Assembly (NCBI GenBank): GCA_030849805.1
Contig: JASANZ010001945.1
Coordinates: forward strand, 1-26,315
Source of the DNA: Sergeia podlipaevii
Lineage: Eukaryota; Euglenozoa; Kinetoplastea; Trypanosomatida; Trypanosomatidae
Direction of reading: 5' to 3'
DNA: 26,315 nucleotides
Part shown: in pieces, positions 17,663-26,315 of the stretch
How positions within the stretch are numbered: the first letter of the stretch is position 1
Layout: the number at the start of each line of letters is the position of its first letter
Made by a program: the position numbers and the translations under genes
Notes under the pieces: model-generated
Told to the model about the DNA's origin: nothing
Database searches by the model: none
What the model saw: the letters and a program-made list of their open reading frames with translations, nothing else

Positions 17663-17998
17663 ATGATCGCTTTTAACACTTTTTTTTTGCTCAGCGTGTC
17701 TCTCACAGATCTTTTACTTCTCCGGACTTGCAAAGCCTTCGAATACCATCATTCGTTTATATCTTTGCAGCATTGTGCTAGACCACTCTGCATTTACATA
17801 GACTTTGTTTTTGGCGCCTCTCTATGTCTCTGGGACAGGTTTGATACGGCTCTCATTCTTGAGACAACTACGTGCAAGTCAGCGAGCATTGTTTGTAACA
17901 CATTGCCACAATTGAACAGTCGTAAAGGTAGTTGTGTTTCTTACATTTCAACATTGCGTTTTTCTACTTACACAATGCTTTGTGTACCATGTACCTAA
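17663..17998 (+). CDS. Hypothetical small Cys-containing ORF with signal-like N-terminus
   Basis: A 111-residue frame starting at ATG 17663. The N-terminus (MIAFNTFFLLSVSLTDLLLL) looks like a signal peptide or membrane anchor. The rest has nine cysteines and no family I recognise. A pyrimidine tract and AG lie just upstream. Its base composition is close to the non-coding surroundings, so it may be a chance ORF or the remnant of a decayed secreted protein. The gene call is tentative. Confidence 0.25.
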   Translation: MIAFNTFFLLSVSLTDLLLLRTCKAFEYHHSFISLQHCARPLCIYIDFVFGASLCLWDRFDTALILETTTCKSASIVCNTLPQLNSRKGSCVSYISTLRFSTYTMLCVPCT

Positions 17999-18902
17999 CA
18001 CCTACATACAAGCTGATCAAAGAAGGGGGAATATGTTCTTTGTTGGTTTGACTGCTTGCTCGTTATGGTTACTAATTTCACCTATTAAAATGGTTTATCT
18101 TCATATCTGTTTTTTTTTTTTTAAAAAAAAAATTGCCTCATCAGTGCTGAAGTGGGTCTGCAGGTTAGTAAAGGACTGCCAACTATTGTTGACAGTGACA
18201 GACATACAAACCACCTTCACTTATCGCTGGCTATCCTACTAATCGTGTGGGGGTACCTTTAGGCCTTCTTATTCTGTACTGCATATCAGATGCCCGCCAA
18301 TCGAGGGTTGAGCAGGAAGATGTACAGGTGGGCCACAAAAAGTGAAGTGCTCGATATGTCATTGGTTAAAATTTATATACGTCCCTCTATTATTTTGCGA
18401 ATGTACACAGGATATTAAATTGTACTTTCCTCACTATATGCGAGCGACGCAAAGATGAGGATAGGCGATTACTCTGCTGACTAAAACGCAGAACATTTTT
18501 TAAAAATATGCGTCCCACTTCTCTTTTTATCTCCACACTTCTTATTTCAAATTACTGAGTTATCATCTTCATTTGACGTTTCTTTTAAGTTACCATCCCC
18601 CCTTTCTCCATACACATCTATATACTTGTGCTCTAGAACCAAGAGTTGGAGTTTTCACATAAAACAGTATATATATATATATTTTCTTTTAGTATATAAA
18701 GAGTCATATTCGCTATTGTGTATACAGATGCAAAGACTCAGAAGAGTACTTTAGTTTGTTTCCATCACTTCACAGTGGTGTCCTTGGTCACTGGAAACGT
18801 GGACGTAAAGTTGCTCCACGTCTTCCCTCACACCGTAGTACTCTTGTCTTTTTATTTTTGTGTGCCTTTATTCCATACTTCAAATTAGACAGTTGTAGAA
18901 AT
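17999..18902. other. Intergenic region
   Basis: AT-rich, with a T-run followed directly by an A-run (about 18110-18132) and a TA microsatellite at about 18668-18680. A frame at 18756-18959 has no ATG start. Nothing else is recognised. Confidence 0.55.
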
Positions 18903-18930
18903 ATACCATTTTCATTTTTTAAAGTTGCAG
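18903..18930 (+). promoter_or_regulatory. Relic trans-splice acceptor of the Cys-rich pseudogene
   Basis: ATACCATTTTCATTTTTTAAAGTTGCAG puts an AG at 18929-18930, 32 nt before ATG 18963. The expected gene layout is therefore still visible upstream of the broken reading frame. Confidence 0.45.
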
Positions 18931-18962
18931 CGCTTTCTCACCTTGCTGGGAATAAGTAGCCG

Positions 18963-21308
18963 ATGGTGTCCCCTTGCGTCTTCCCCGGGTCTAGCCGCGC
19001 GCTCTCGTGGGTCCAGCCCGTCTGTTAGTGCTCGTGGCTGTGTCGCTCGTGTACACACAGGCGGCATCAGCGGAGCACACAGACGGAGAGGGCAGGACTG
19101 AGACAGTTCACGCTGCTGGTGTGCCCCGGCGCGTGGATGTGATAATGGGCACCAAACGTGTGCTTCTCTCCACTTTGAGGAGCTGCACGGGGCAGTTGCA
19201 GGTCGTCGGCAAGTGTACTCCTGCTGCGAGGAGAGCCGGCGCGAGCGACAACGACGAGGGCGATGTGGTGGGGGCGTCGCGCGTCTTTACTGTCCCCCTC
19301 GCGGTGGTGAACGCAACCCTCGTATTAGCGGACTCGATGCTGCCAGTAAACGTGTGCAGTGACGAGGGGCTTACAGGCACGCAAGTGTACAAGCTGAACC
19401 CCGATATCATATCGCCAAAGACTGCTTTCAAGAATACCGAGACCACTTTTCAGGCGGGCGGGAGCATATCTGCGGGGACGCAGCTGCAACTTTATGATGA
19501 CCCTTCATGTAAAGGAGAGACTATCGGCTCCGTTATGACTCTTTCCTCTGATCGCCAGATCTCGGTCGTCGTTTGAGAGAAGTACGTTATTGCCTATCTG
19601 TGTGCCAAGTTTGCGTGAGCTGAGCGGAAGACTATTACATATCTGACTGTGATGGATGCGATCACGACGACACCTGCCACGAGCATCGCCCACTCAGAAC
19701 TATCAATAAAAGTGAGCGTGCCCATTGAAGCAGTCGCTCTCTCCTCGTCGCCGACCTGCGAGTCAACCACTAGCAGCGACGATGTAAACACGATTTCACT
19801 TAAACTCAAAGTACCTCGCGGCACGGACAACAACCGCGGTTGCGAGCCCTGCCATTGGGGACCGCTGCGGGGATTGCATGAATTTCAAAACGTGCACCAA
19901 ATGTATCGATGGGCACGTTGTTAAATCGTATAGTTGCATTGAATACGATACGACGTGCTACATTCACTACAGTGCTGACAATGTCCGCATTGGTTGCAAA
20001 CAAGGGTACGGCTTCGATGACGGCAAATGCTTCCAATGCAACACGAGCTGCTGCTCTATGTGCACGCAAGACACCATTTGCAGTACTATCAAAGAACAAG
20101 CTTGATACACTTTTGTGAAGGTAAGTGCTGCAAAATGCACGAAGATCGCGAATTGCCAGATGTGAGACACGGACGAGAAATGCCAGACTTGCAAGGGGAC
20201 TGGCACCTGTGACCTGTGGGAGGACACCTTCTGTCTCACTGCTGACCAAAAGCACTGCATGGCGTGTGACCTACCCAACTGCCTGAACTGCACGTACGAC
20301 AACAAGTGCGCGGCATGCCCTGACAACTACTCGCTTGTGAACTACAAACGTGTGAGCTGCGATATACCCAACTGTGAGTTGTGTGAGGTGGCTGGTGAAT
20401 GTAAGCGCTGCGAGGAGGGTCATACGCTGCATAACAATGAATGCATCCCGTGTTCTGTACCGCACTGTGACCTGTGCATGTCACCTAACAAGTGCGATCG
20501 CTGTGAGCACGTGTACAAGTTGCTTGACATCACAGGCAAGCGCTGCAGTTGGGTGGGATGTATACATTGCTCTGATGACAACATATGCGACGAATGCACG
20601 GTGGGCTACTTTGTGTCTGCACGCGGCGGCTTCTGCGTACCTTGTGGTATTGCGAATTACGAGCACTGTACGTACGACATGATGTGCGACCATTGCGTAC
20701 CGAAGCACATCATCTCTCGTGGCGAAAGTGAGTACATCCCGTGTGATGTGGATGGGTGTGTGAGGTGTAACGCAGTTGCTGGGCTGGGGATTCTCTCAAT
20801 AGAGCGGTCTATGTGTCATGGGATATTGGCAACTGCGCGCACTGCAGCAGTCCGGATGTATGTAACAAGCAGGTGCTGAATGATTTCGGCCTATGCGAGG
20901 AGTGCGTGGTGCCCTTCTGCCGCTATTGCAAGAAGGGGAGGGATGGTCGTACGTGCAGCAAATGCCTGCATGGATTCAAACTGACGGATAGCATGCAGTG
21001 CGAGGAGAAGAGCGGCAGCTTGCCTGGGTGGGTGATTGCCATGATGTTAACTGGCTTTTCTGGTGTTGCTCTTGTTCTTGTGTTCAACGTGTGGTTTTTC
21101 TGGCAGCAGCGCGCGGATCTCTTTGCTGAGTGTGTGATCCCGCCTCCTTGGCTTCCACCGCCTATTAGCGCCGAGGGTGGCTCTTGGCACGCGTCGTAAG
21201 CGTTCCGATATCAAGCGCACTGCTTCTGTTGCAGTGGCCCACGTTAATGTGAAGGGGGTGATAACAGAACACAGTGGCATTCACGGGGAGAGAGTAGACG
21301 TACACTAG
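18963..21308 (+). pseudogene. Degenerate Cys-rich type I membrane surface protein
   Basis: Remains of a protein of roughly 780 residues. From ATG 18963 the frame stops after 22 codons. One frame over, from about 19007, is a signal peptide (PARLLVLVAVSLVYTQAASA) and a ~170-residue ectodomain. In-frame TGA codons fall at 19574 and 19616. Near 19858 the frame shifts into a run of cysteine modules (C-x2-C-x5-C-x2-C, then 9-14 residues), at least eight in number, resembling furin-like or Giardia VSP-type CxxC repeats. TGA codons interrupt it at 20103 and 20163. Another shift near 20766-20776 leads to the last modules, a membrane helix (GWVIAMMLTGFSGVALVLVF) and a Pro-rich tail. That frame ends at TAA 21197, but one frame over a basic tail continues to TAG 21306. 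I infer a surface receptor-like protein; the family name is unknown. Confidence 0.8.
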
Positions 21309-21454
21309 TAGAAAGATGTCACTCTGGGCAATAATAGCAAGTGTAGGACAAATCCGCCTACACCTCTGGAGTGGGGGTAAGAAATCACGAAGCACATTTG
21401 CCTAGAGTCTCCGATGGAGAGGCGCCCATAGGCCCACGCGCGAGTTGCTGCAGT

Positions 21455-21473
21455 CTATTTTTTTTCTGCTTAG
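21455..21473 (+). promoter_or_regulatory. Possible relic trans-splice acceptor
   Basis: TCTATTTTTTTTCTGCTTAG, with AG at 21472-21473, lies 26 nt before ATG 21499. It has the layout of a functional acceptor but serves only a broken frame. Confidence 0.4.
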
Positions 21474-21498
21474 ATTTTGCCAAGAGCGTGCAGTAGCT

Positions 21499-21928
21499 AT
21501 GGGGGTGATCTGGCTACGTGCAGAACATAGGGAACAGGTTCAGCTATGCTGCTCCACCGTACAACGTTTCAAAACAGCAGCCTCATGAGTTCAGGGAAGC
21601 AGTACGGAGTAAGATGCTTCACTGGGCTGCGCTAACGCAAGTCAAGACAACTCCTGTTGGTCATAAAAGGAGATTGCTATAGTTTACGGCCATGTCTTCG
21701 GGGAGCGGCCACAGGGGATCCGGCGCCGATTGGGTCGCTTACGCCTGCTACAAATACATCGTTTCTCTACTCCAGGGGGCTCTAGTGGGTATGAGCCTAA
21801 GTGTCTCTCCTATGATTGAGTTTCACATAACGAGCAATGGCATGCGTAAATGCATTATCTTCTCTTCTAACATGCGCTGGCGAGCCAGCGTCGATCCTTA
21901 CATGGACGGCGTCATCAGAGAAAAGTAG
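21499..21928 (+). pseudogene. Unidentified gene relic
   Basis: From ATG 21499 a frame of 30 codons ends at TGA. One frame over, an open stretch runs from 21509 to TAA/TAG 21926-21928, broken only by TAG 21680. It begins SGYVQNIGNRFSYAAPPYNV and later contains YACYKYIVSLLQGALVGM and SNMRWRASVDPYMDGVIREK. Base composition is richer in G+C than the flanks, and the same frame stays open for about 140 codons with one stop, which suggests former coding. I do not recognise the family. It may be the N-terminal remnant of a truncated gene. The ATG 21692 frame of 78 codons could also be read as a small intact ORF. Confidence 0.35.
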
Positions 21929-22740
21929 AGCAACTTAAAGGATATCAGTGGCAACCATGGGCTAATTGCGCTGCTAATACCGTCTTTAGATAGCACAAAC
22001 ATTTCTGATTTGCAGCGTCCTTATTTATAGAATTTCTAGCAAGTTTCGTTCGTTCATGTCTATACATTGACGACTAGACTTTTTCTGATGGATCACTATT
22101 TATGAAAGCAGAGTGAACGCACAGTAGTTGGTAGTACTGTTGTTGATGAAACAGTGTATAATTTACGCTCAAGTTAGGAGGCTTTGCAGAGTCATTTTAT
22201 GCTTGTTTCATATTTACATTTGAAGTGAGTCATACTTGTTAGGTTTCCATTTTTCATCGTTTCGCAATCATTCCCAATCACTAAAAGAAGTATTGTGTGT
22301 TAAGTTACCATTTATCCATTTTTATCTTTTTCTTTACATAATATTGCTATGATTTTGTTTTGTTGACTGTGGGTGGGTATGCTATTGAATGTCATGATGC
22401 ACAACAGGGAGACAGAATCTATTGAGTTTAAAAATTGTGCTACCACAAAGCTTAGCCTTCCTATTTTTTTTTTTTTTGGCATGAGTTTGTGGTTGGGATG
22501 CATTTTTCTTTTTTTCTGAGGCTCATTCCTAGTGTGCATATTGGAAGTGAGGCTGCGTACTTTTCATGCCGTAAGAATAAATAGATTGTTCTAGTCCTTC
22601 TCCTCAGTGGTGATGGCAACAGACCATCGGACTGACCACCATTCAAGGTCACCTGAGACACATTAACTGTCTGTTAAACTTGTATACCACTCTGCTTTTG
22701 TAGTGTCTGTTTTTCATTTGTATCGCATGCCAATGCTATA
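21929..22740. other. Intergenic region
   Basis: AT-rich spacer with T-runs (22465-22478, 22510-22516). A locally GC-richer stretch at 22600-22660 can form an imperfect hairpin (CTCAG at 22603-22607 with CTGAG at 22653-22657). No gene is supported. Confidence 0.5.
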
Positions 22741-22791
22741 CTTTCTTGCTTTCTTATTCATGTTTCTATCTTACTTTTTTTTCTTGGGTAG
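22741..22791 (+). promoter_or_regulatory. Trans-splice acceptor of the glycosyltransferase pseudogene
   Basis: A long CT-rich tract (CTTTCTTGCTTTCTTATTC through TTACTTTTTTTTCTT) leads to GGGTAG with AG 22790-22791. The 5' UTR to ATG 22895 would be about 103 nt. The signal looks intact, so a transcript is plausible. Confidence 0.55.
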
Positions 22792-22894
22792 TTAAACACC
22801 TTTTGTCAACGTCTATATAGCGGGCTTTCATGTGTGCACAGCGTGGCGTTTTTCAGTGTCAATTCTCTATCACATCAGAACCTTTTGGCCTGCA

Positions 22895-24427
22895 ATGGCA
22901 CTCATGACCAGTAAATGGCAAGTTAACCGCAGGTTGCCCAAATACGTAAAGACGGTATTGTGCGCCGCCGTGTGATTGTTCATTGTGCTTCAGGTCATGC
23001 TGTTATGGTGGCTTTTTTCCTCCAGAGAACCCCAATCCCTAAAACCCTTACCAATCAATGAGGAGGAGGTGTACCTGCGCCGCCCGGATGGCAAGGGTGG
23101 CGAGGTGCGTGTGATGGCAGTTGTTGTCAGCACACACATCACCGATGAGCTGTGCATCAACGTTGTCTCTGCGTCTATGAGCGGGCTGCCGACAGTTGTC
23201 ATTGGATATGAATATACACGCTTTAAGCTTTTACGTAAAATTGATATTGTGCTTGCGACGATTGACAAGACGGGTCTGTCCGACGAGGATGTGCTGATCT
23301 TCTCTGACTCTGACGCCTTCTTCACTGGGATGGACCCGTTCCCGTATATTGATCGCTTCATTGCCGAGTCGGCTGCCAGTCCGCGTGAAGTAGATCCGCG
23401 CGCGGTACGCGAGGGACGCAAGTTGGCACCTTTTGTTGTATCAACTGAAGGCAACTGCTATTCTAGACACTTCTTTCGTGTACTGAAGTCTTGCGCAGTA
23501 AAGTATGACACCATGATAAATGCATCGAGGGCATACGCGGAAGAACACGGGATGGTGCTCGCACCACGAGTGAGGTTACACCTTAACAAAATGCGCTACT
23601 TGAACAGCGGCGCTGTTGTTGCGCGTGTGTGGGCACTTCGTGAGGTGTACCAAGCCATTGTGGAATACACAAATACACACGCTCCTGTTATAGATGACGC
23701 ATAGATATGCGATCAGAGTGTTCTGGCCCATCTGTACAAGGAACTCCGGTACTGGGAGATGGGCAGTGACGCGCTGATTGCAGGCGATCGCACTCACTGG
23801 CAAGACATGCGTTCACCAAATGGGTTGCGCGCAGGGATAATACAACTGGAGGAACTTGAGGAGGTGAGCGCTGTGCCTATTCGACATGCCCAGATACATT
23901 TTCAGCTGACCAACGAAAGATGGCCCGCGAATAAAGCGGATGGAGTACTCACCTATGATTTTTCCTTTATACGAAACCAGTCCGACCCTAGGCCGAACAG
24001 GAGGATTTACTACGAGTATTACTATCCAATTGATGACAAGTATATCCGCGAAGTGTACCAGCAGTCTGGTGGCCCTGCGAGTTTTACCAACCGTTGCGTG
24101 CATAGGGGCAGTGGAGTGATTGATATTGCCCTGCCGCTTCTGTCCCTGAGGCCGCGTGATGGTGTGGATATTGTAGACGGTGTCACGCATCGCGTGTTTC
24201 CGATAATGGGACATATGGCTGGAGAAGATAAGTTGCGATGTGTCAAACAAGCGCTACCATTTATTCAGTGGTACTTGCCGATGATGTTCAACGATGATCC
24301 CCGCCGTGAGACCCAGGAGTTTCTGTCCGGGAGCCACATGCAGCTGTGGTCGTCATCAACTCACAGTCGTGTGTTGCCTCGCAGCGTGTGTGGGGAATCC
24401 TTGCTTAAATTGAACATTACAATATGA
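22895..24427 (+). pseudogene. Type II membrane glycosyltransferase (PLOD-like) with two in-frame stops
   Basis: One reading frame runs from ATG 22895 to TGA 24425, 510 codons, with no frameshift but with TGA at 22973 (codon 27) and TAG at 23702 (codon 270). The N-terminus is a short basic cytosolic tail (MALMTSKWQVNRRLPKYVKT) and one membrane anchor (VLCAAV, stop, LFIVLQVMLLWWLF): type II Golgi topology. The catalytic region has a DxD-type motif in LIFSDSDAFFTG, then MRYLNSGAVVARVWALREV and ICDQSVLAHLY, resembling the YLNSG and DDQ motifs of PLOD/procollagen-type glycosyltransferases. The 23702 stop falls four codons before the DQ pair. The C-terminal 160 residues are unassigned. Without readthrough only a fragment is made. 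It may belong to a trypanosome surface-glycosylation family (ESAG3-like is a weak recollection). Confidence 0.75.
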
Positions 24428-25590
24428 GTGTAAGGGTTCGTGCTGCGCTGCAATATACAAGAAGGGCTGCACTTTTTTTTTTTTGCTTCGTAAGGAACGG
24501 TTACTGCTGAAGACAGCAACGCTACTGTAAGGTACTAATTTTTATCGTGTTATGCGCTGTAAAGGATATCCTTGCCATTGTTTTTGTCTTTACATAGTTA
24601 AATCTGTGCACGGGGGGTGTTTGTGCTTATATACGCACAGGTAAGACTATAACTTAGGTTTCAACTTGTTGCAAGTGCAAAAATAACTTTTTTTTTTAAA
24701 TCAATTTTTATAAAAGACCTTGTTGACAAGATCCCATGGTTCACAGCACAAAAAATGTGAGCACAGGGAGATTTATACACATTGCAAGAGGTTATACTCA
24801 AAAATAATAAACGGTTCTCATAGATTTCAGAACCGTTCACGGCGCAAAGGATGGACGGAGGTTCAATGAAAGTGATTTCAATAGCGTGTGTTTGAGACTA
24901 CTTTTGATAATGATCATAAGCCAGTTTTGAATTTAGGAATTTTTTTCTTTAATACTTGTAATGCGTATAGTTAGGAAAAATGTTTTTCACGAAATTGTCT
25001 AAAGAATGTACTGAAAATACATCAACAATTTTTTATTTGAGTTCTTTGTTTCAAGGTATTTTTTCTTTTATNTCTTCTCATTGTGCTTGGCGAAGAATGA
25101 TTTTCTTTTGAAACTGTTCAAACTTTGTGTGAAGGATTAATAGGCTGAGATGCCAGCATTCGCGGCGTGTTCCGCTTTTTTTCTGTGATCTTTTCTCCAC
25201 CTTTCAAAGAACAATAACCACAACAGCTCGAGACAGCTAGGCCAGCATTGAGTGTTGGTACTATCTATTTTTGTTAAGATAGCCTCTAGAAGGTGTGATT
25301 CTGCAGGAAGGACCCTGTATTGCTTTATTATGTGTGGTACAAATATTTTTCTTTATCTTGTGCGATAACTAATCTTTTTTCTTTTCAAAACCTTTCAAGC
25401 ATTTTTTTTAAAAATGTATGATGCACATTCTACTGTAGTGTAGAGCGCTGACTACTTCAACATTAAATGCACTTGTTCAAGGGAAGTGTTTTCATCGACT
25501 ATACAGCACTTTTTCATATGCATAGATACTCTCATTGAAGGAGGCGTACTGATCACTAAGCACTCGATAGCAGCGCTAATTCATTCTATA
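24428..25590. other. Intergenic region with one unresolved base
   Basis: AT-rich spacer downstream of the glycosyltransferase. An N at 25072 marks an ambiguous base. It contains the stem-loop at 24810-24837. No coding signal is recognised on either strand. Confidence 0.55.
24810..24837. repeat. Perfect 9-bp stem-loop
   Basis: AACGGTTCT (24810-24818) and AGAACCGTT (24829-24837) are exact reverse complements with a 10-base loop. It lies about 385 nt after the glycosyltransferase stop, possibly in the 3' UTR or as a remnant of a mobile-element end. Function unknown. Confidence 0.7.
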
Positions 25591-25802
25591 ATGGCGCCAT
25601 CCGGTGTTGTGCGATGGCACTAGGCAGCAACGTAAACGGATACGTTTGGAGTGGCGCAGAGGCGATGAAGGCCGCTGATATACGGTCGATGCCTGGAGAA
25701 AGCCAATGTGAAGGCACCGTCTTTTGCAAATTACAGTGTTGCAGCAATCATCTCGGCGCAGTCAGAAGACGTGATCGTGAGGTGCGTGTTGGCGCTTGAA
25801 TT
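25591..25802 (+). pseudogene. Possible coding relic, unidentified
   Basis: A GC-richer island in AT-rich DNA. ATG 25591 is followed by a stop after 10 codons. A 61-codon frame (ATG 25614) begins MALGSNVNGYVWSGAEAMKA. One frame over, an open stretch at about 25669-25797 reads PLIYGRCLEKANVKAPSFAN and SEDVIVRCVLALELNG. The switch of protein-like sequence between frames suggests a frameshifted fragment of an old gene or mobile element. No family is recognised. Confidence 0.2.
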
Positions 25803-26315
25803 GAACGGGTGAACTGGACTCACAACTGCCTGCTCCTCATTGCATTAAACATAGATGCCTGTTTCTTCTCAAGGCTGTCTGTACGGAATTATAGATACTT
25901 TAAGGACTCAAGGAGGCATATGGAAAGCAGTGTGGCAGACAAACCCTAGCAACATCAGCACTACTCAATGGCTCACTTCATTGCGAGGCGCGCTCCAATA
26001 AAGAGCTCATACTTTTGAAGAACTTGCGAGGTGAATGGAGGCCAGGTGGTGAGAGAGAACATCGCTTGGCGTTGGAGGAGATCTTTGGTATGCACGGCAC
26101 AGGATATATGCCTAACAGTTATTTTGTTTTCTCATATTTATTTATTGCCTTGGATTTTCCTTTTTTTTCTCTTTAAAAATAATTGCAAAAGAATTGACCT
26201 ATAGCTTTTTCAAATCCATCCCACCCACCACCGGGCTTGTTTCGGTAGCGGCCCTTGGATTTTACAGTGGTGGAGGAGGTCGGGGGTTTCTTTGTACTTT
26301 GTAAGATTGCGCCTA
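25803..26315. other. Terminal spacer
   Basis: Mixed AT-rich DNA with a GC-richer patch near 26030-26100 and another at 26220-26290 (CCACCACCGGGCTTG, GTGGTGGAGGAGGTCGGGGG). No ATG-initiated gene is supported; the next gene may start beyond the window. Confidence 0.4.

Noticed and set aside
18756..18959. 67-codon + strand frame before the Cys-rich pseudogene
   Set aside because: It has no ATG start and runs through the predicted acceptor of the next gene.
22603..22657. Possible C/D snoRNA (GTGATGG with CTGA boxes and end pairing)
   Set aside because: The C-like box deviates from consensus and the terminal stem would consume the D box.
18963..24427. Reassignment of TGA as a sense codon
   Set aside because: Several intact genes in the window terminate at TGA at the expected family length, and the surface gene also has frameshifts, so decay explains the stops.
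1..26315. tRNA genes, CRISPR arrays or intact mobile elements
   Set aside because: No B-box-like GGTTCGANTCC on either strand, no spaced direct repeats, and no reverse transcriptase or transposase motif was seen.

Overview
The window reads as genomic DNA from a kinetoplastid, most likely a Trypanosoma species. All recognisable genes lie on the + strand, none has an intron, and they sit 0.4-1.7 kb apart in AT-rich DNA full of T-runs. Most have a polypyrimidine tract and a first downstream AG just before the ATG, the normal layout for spliced-leader trans-splicing in a polycistronic unit. The species cannot be fixed from the sequence alone.

Conserved block, 1-16.7 kb: the last 22 codons (stop included) of elongation factor 1-alpha (1-68); a small GTPase matching ARL1 (1280-1852); a CAMK-like protein kinase with an IQ-like basic segment and leucine-rich repeats (2429-4108); a protein ending in a UHM/RRM-like half-domain (5829-6539); a membrane-anchored J-domain protein (7010-7798); a RING-H2 protein (8687-9382); two tandem seven-helix proteins of the CREST (TMEM8/PGAP/alkaline ceramidase-like) type (10605-11279 and 12111-12773); a small secretory SAP/MANF-like protein (13201-13701); and translation initiation factor eIF3a (14385-16700). 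As usual in trypanosomes, adjacency does not imply a shared pathway. Only the CREST pair is a clear tandem duplication.

Decayed block, 16.7-26.3 kb: no intact recognisable gene. A cysteine-rich surface-type protein with signal peptide, CxxC modules, a membrane helix and a basic tail (18963-21308) is broken by several frameshifts and in-frame TGA codons. A second relic lies at 21499-21928. A type II membrane glycosyltransferase of PLOD-like type (22895-24427) is open in a single frame except for two in-frame stops. A weaker relic lies near 25.6 kb. These fragments are less AT-rich than the DNA between them and look like a lineage-specific surface/glycosylation gene cluster in decay. One unresolved base (N) is at 25072.

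The observations most worth follow-up are the position-for-position conserved CREST pair, the glycosyltransferase with two stops and no indels, and the surface-protein pseudogene in which a TGA sits where its module pattern predicts a cysteine.
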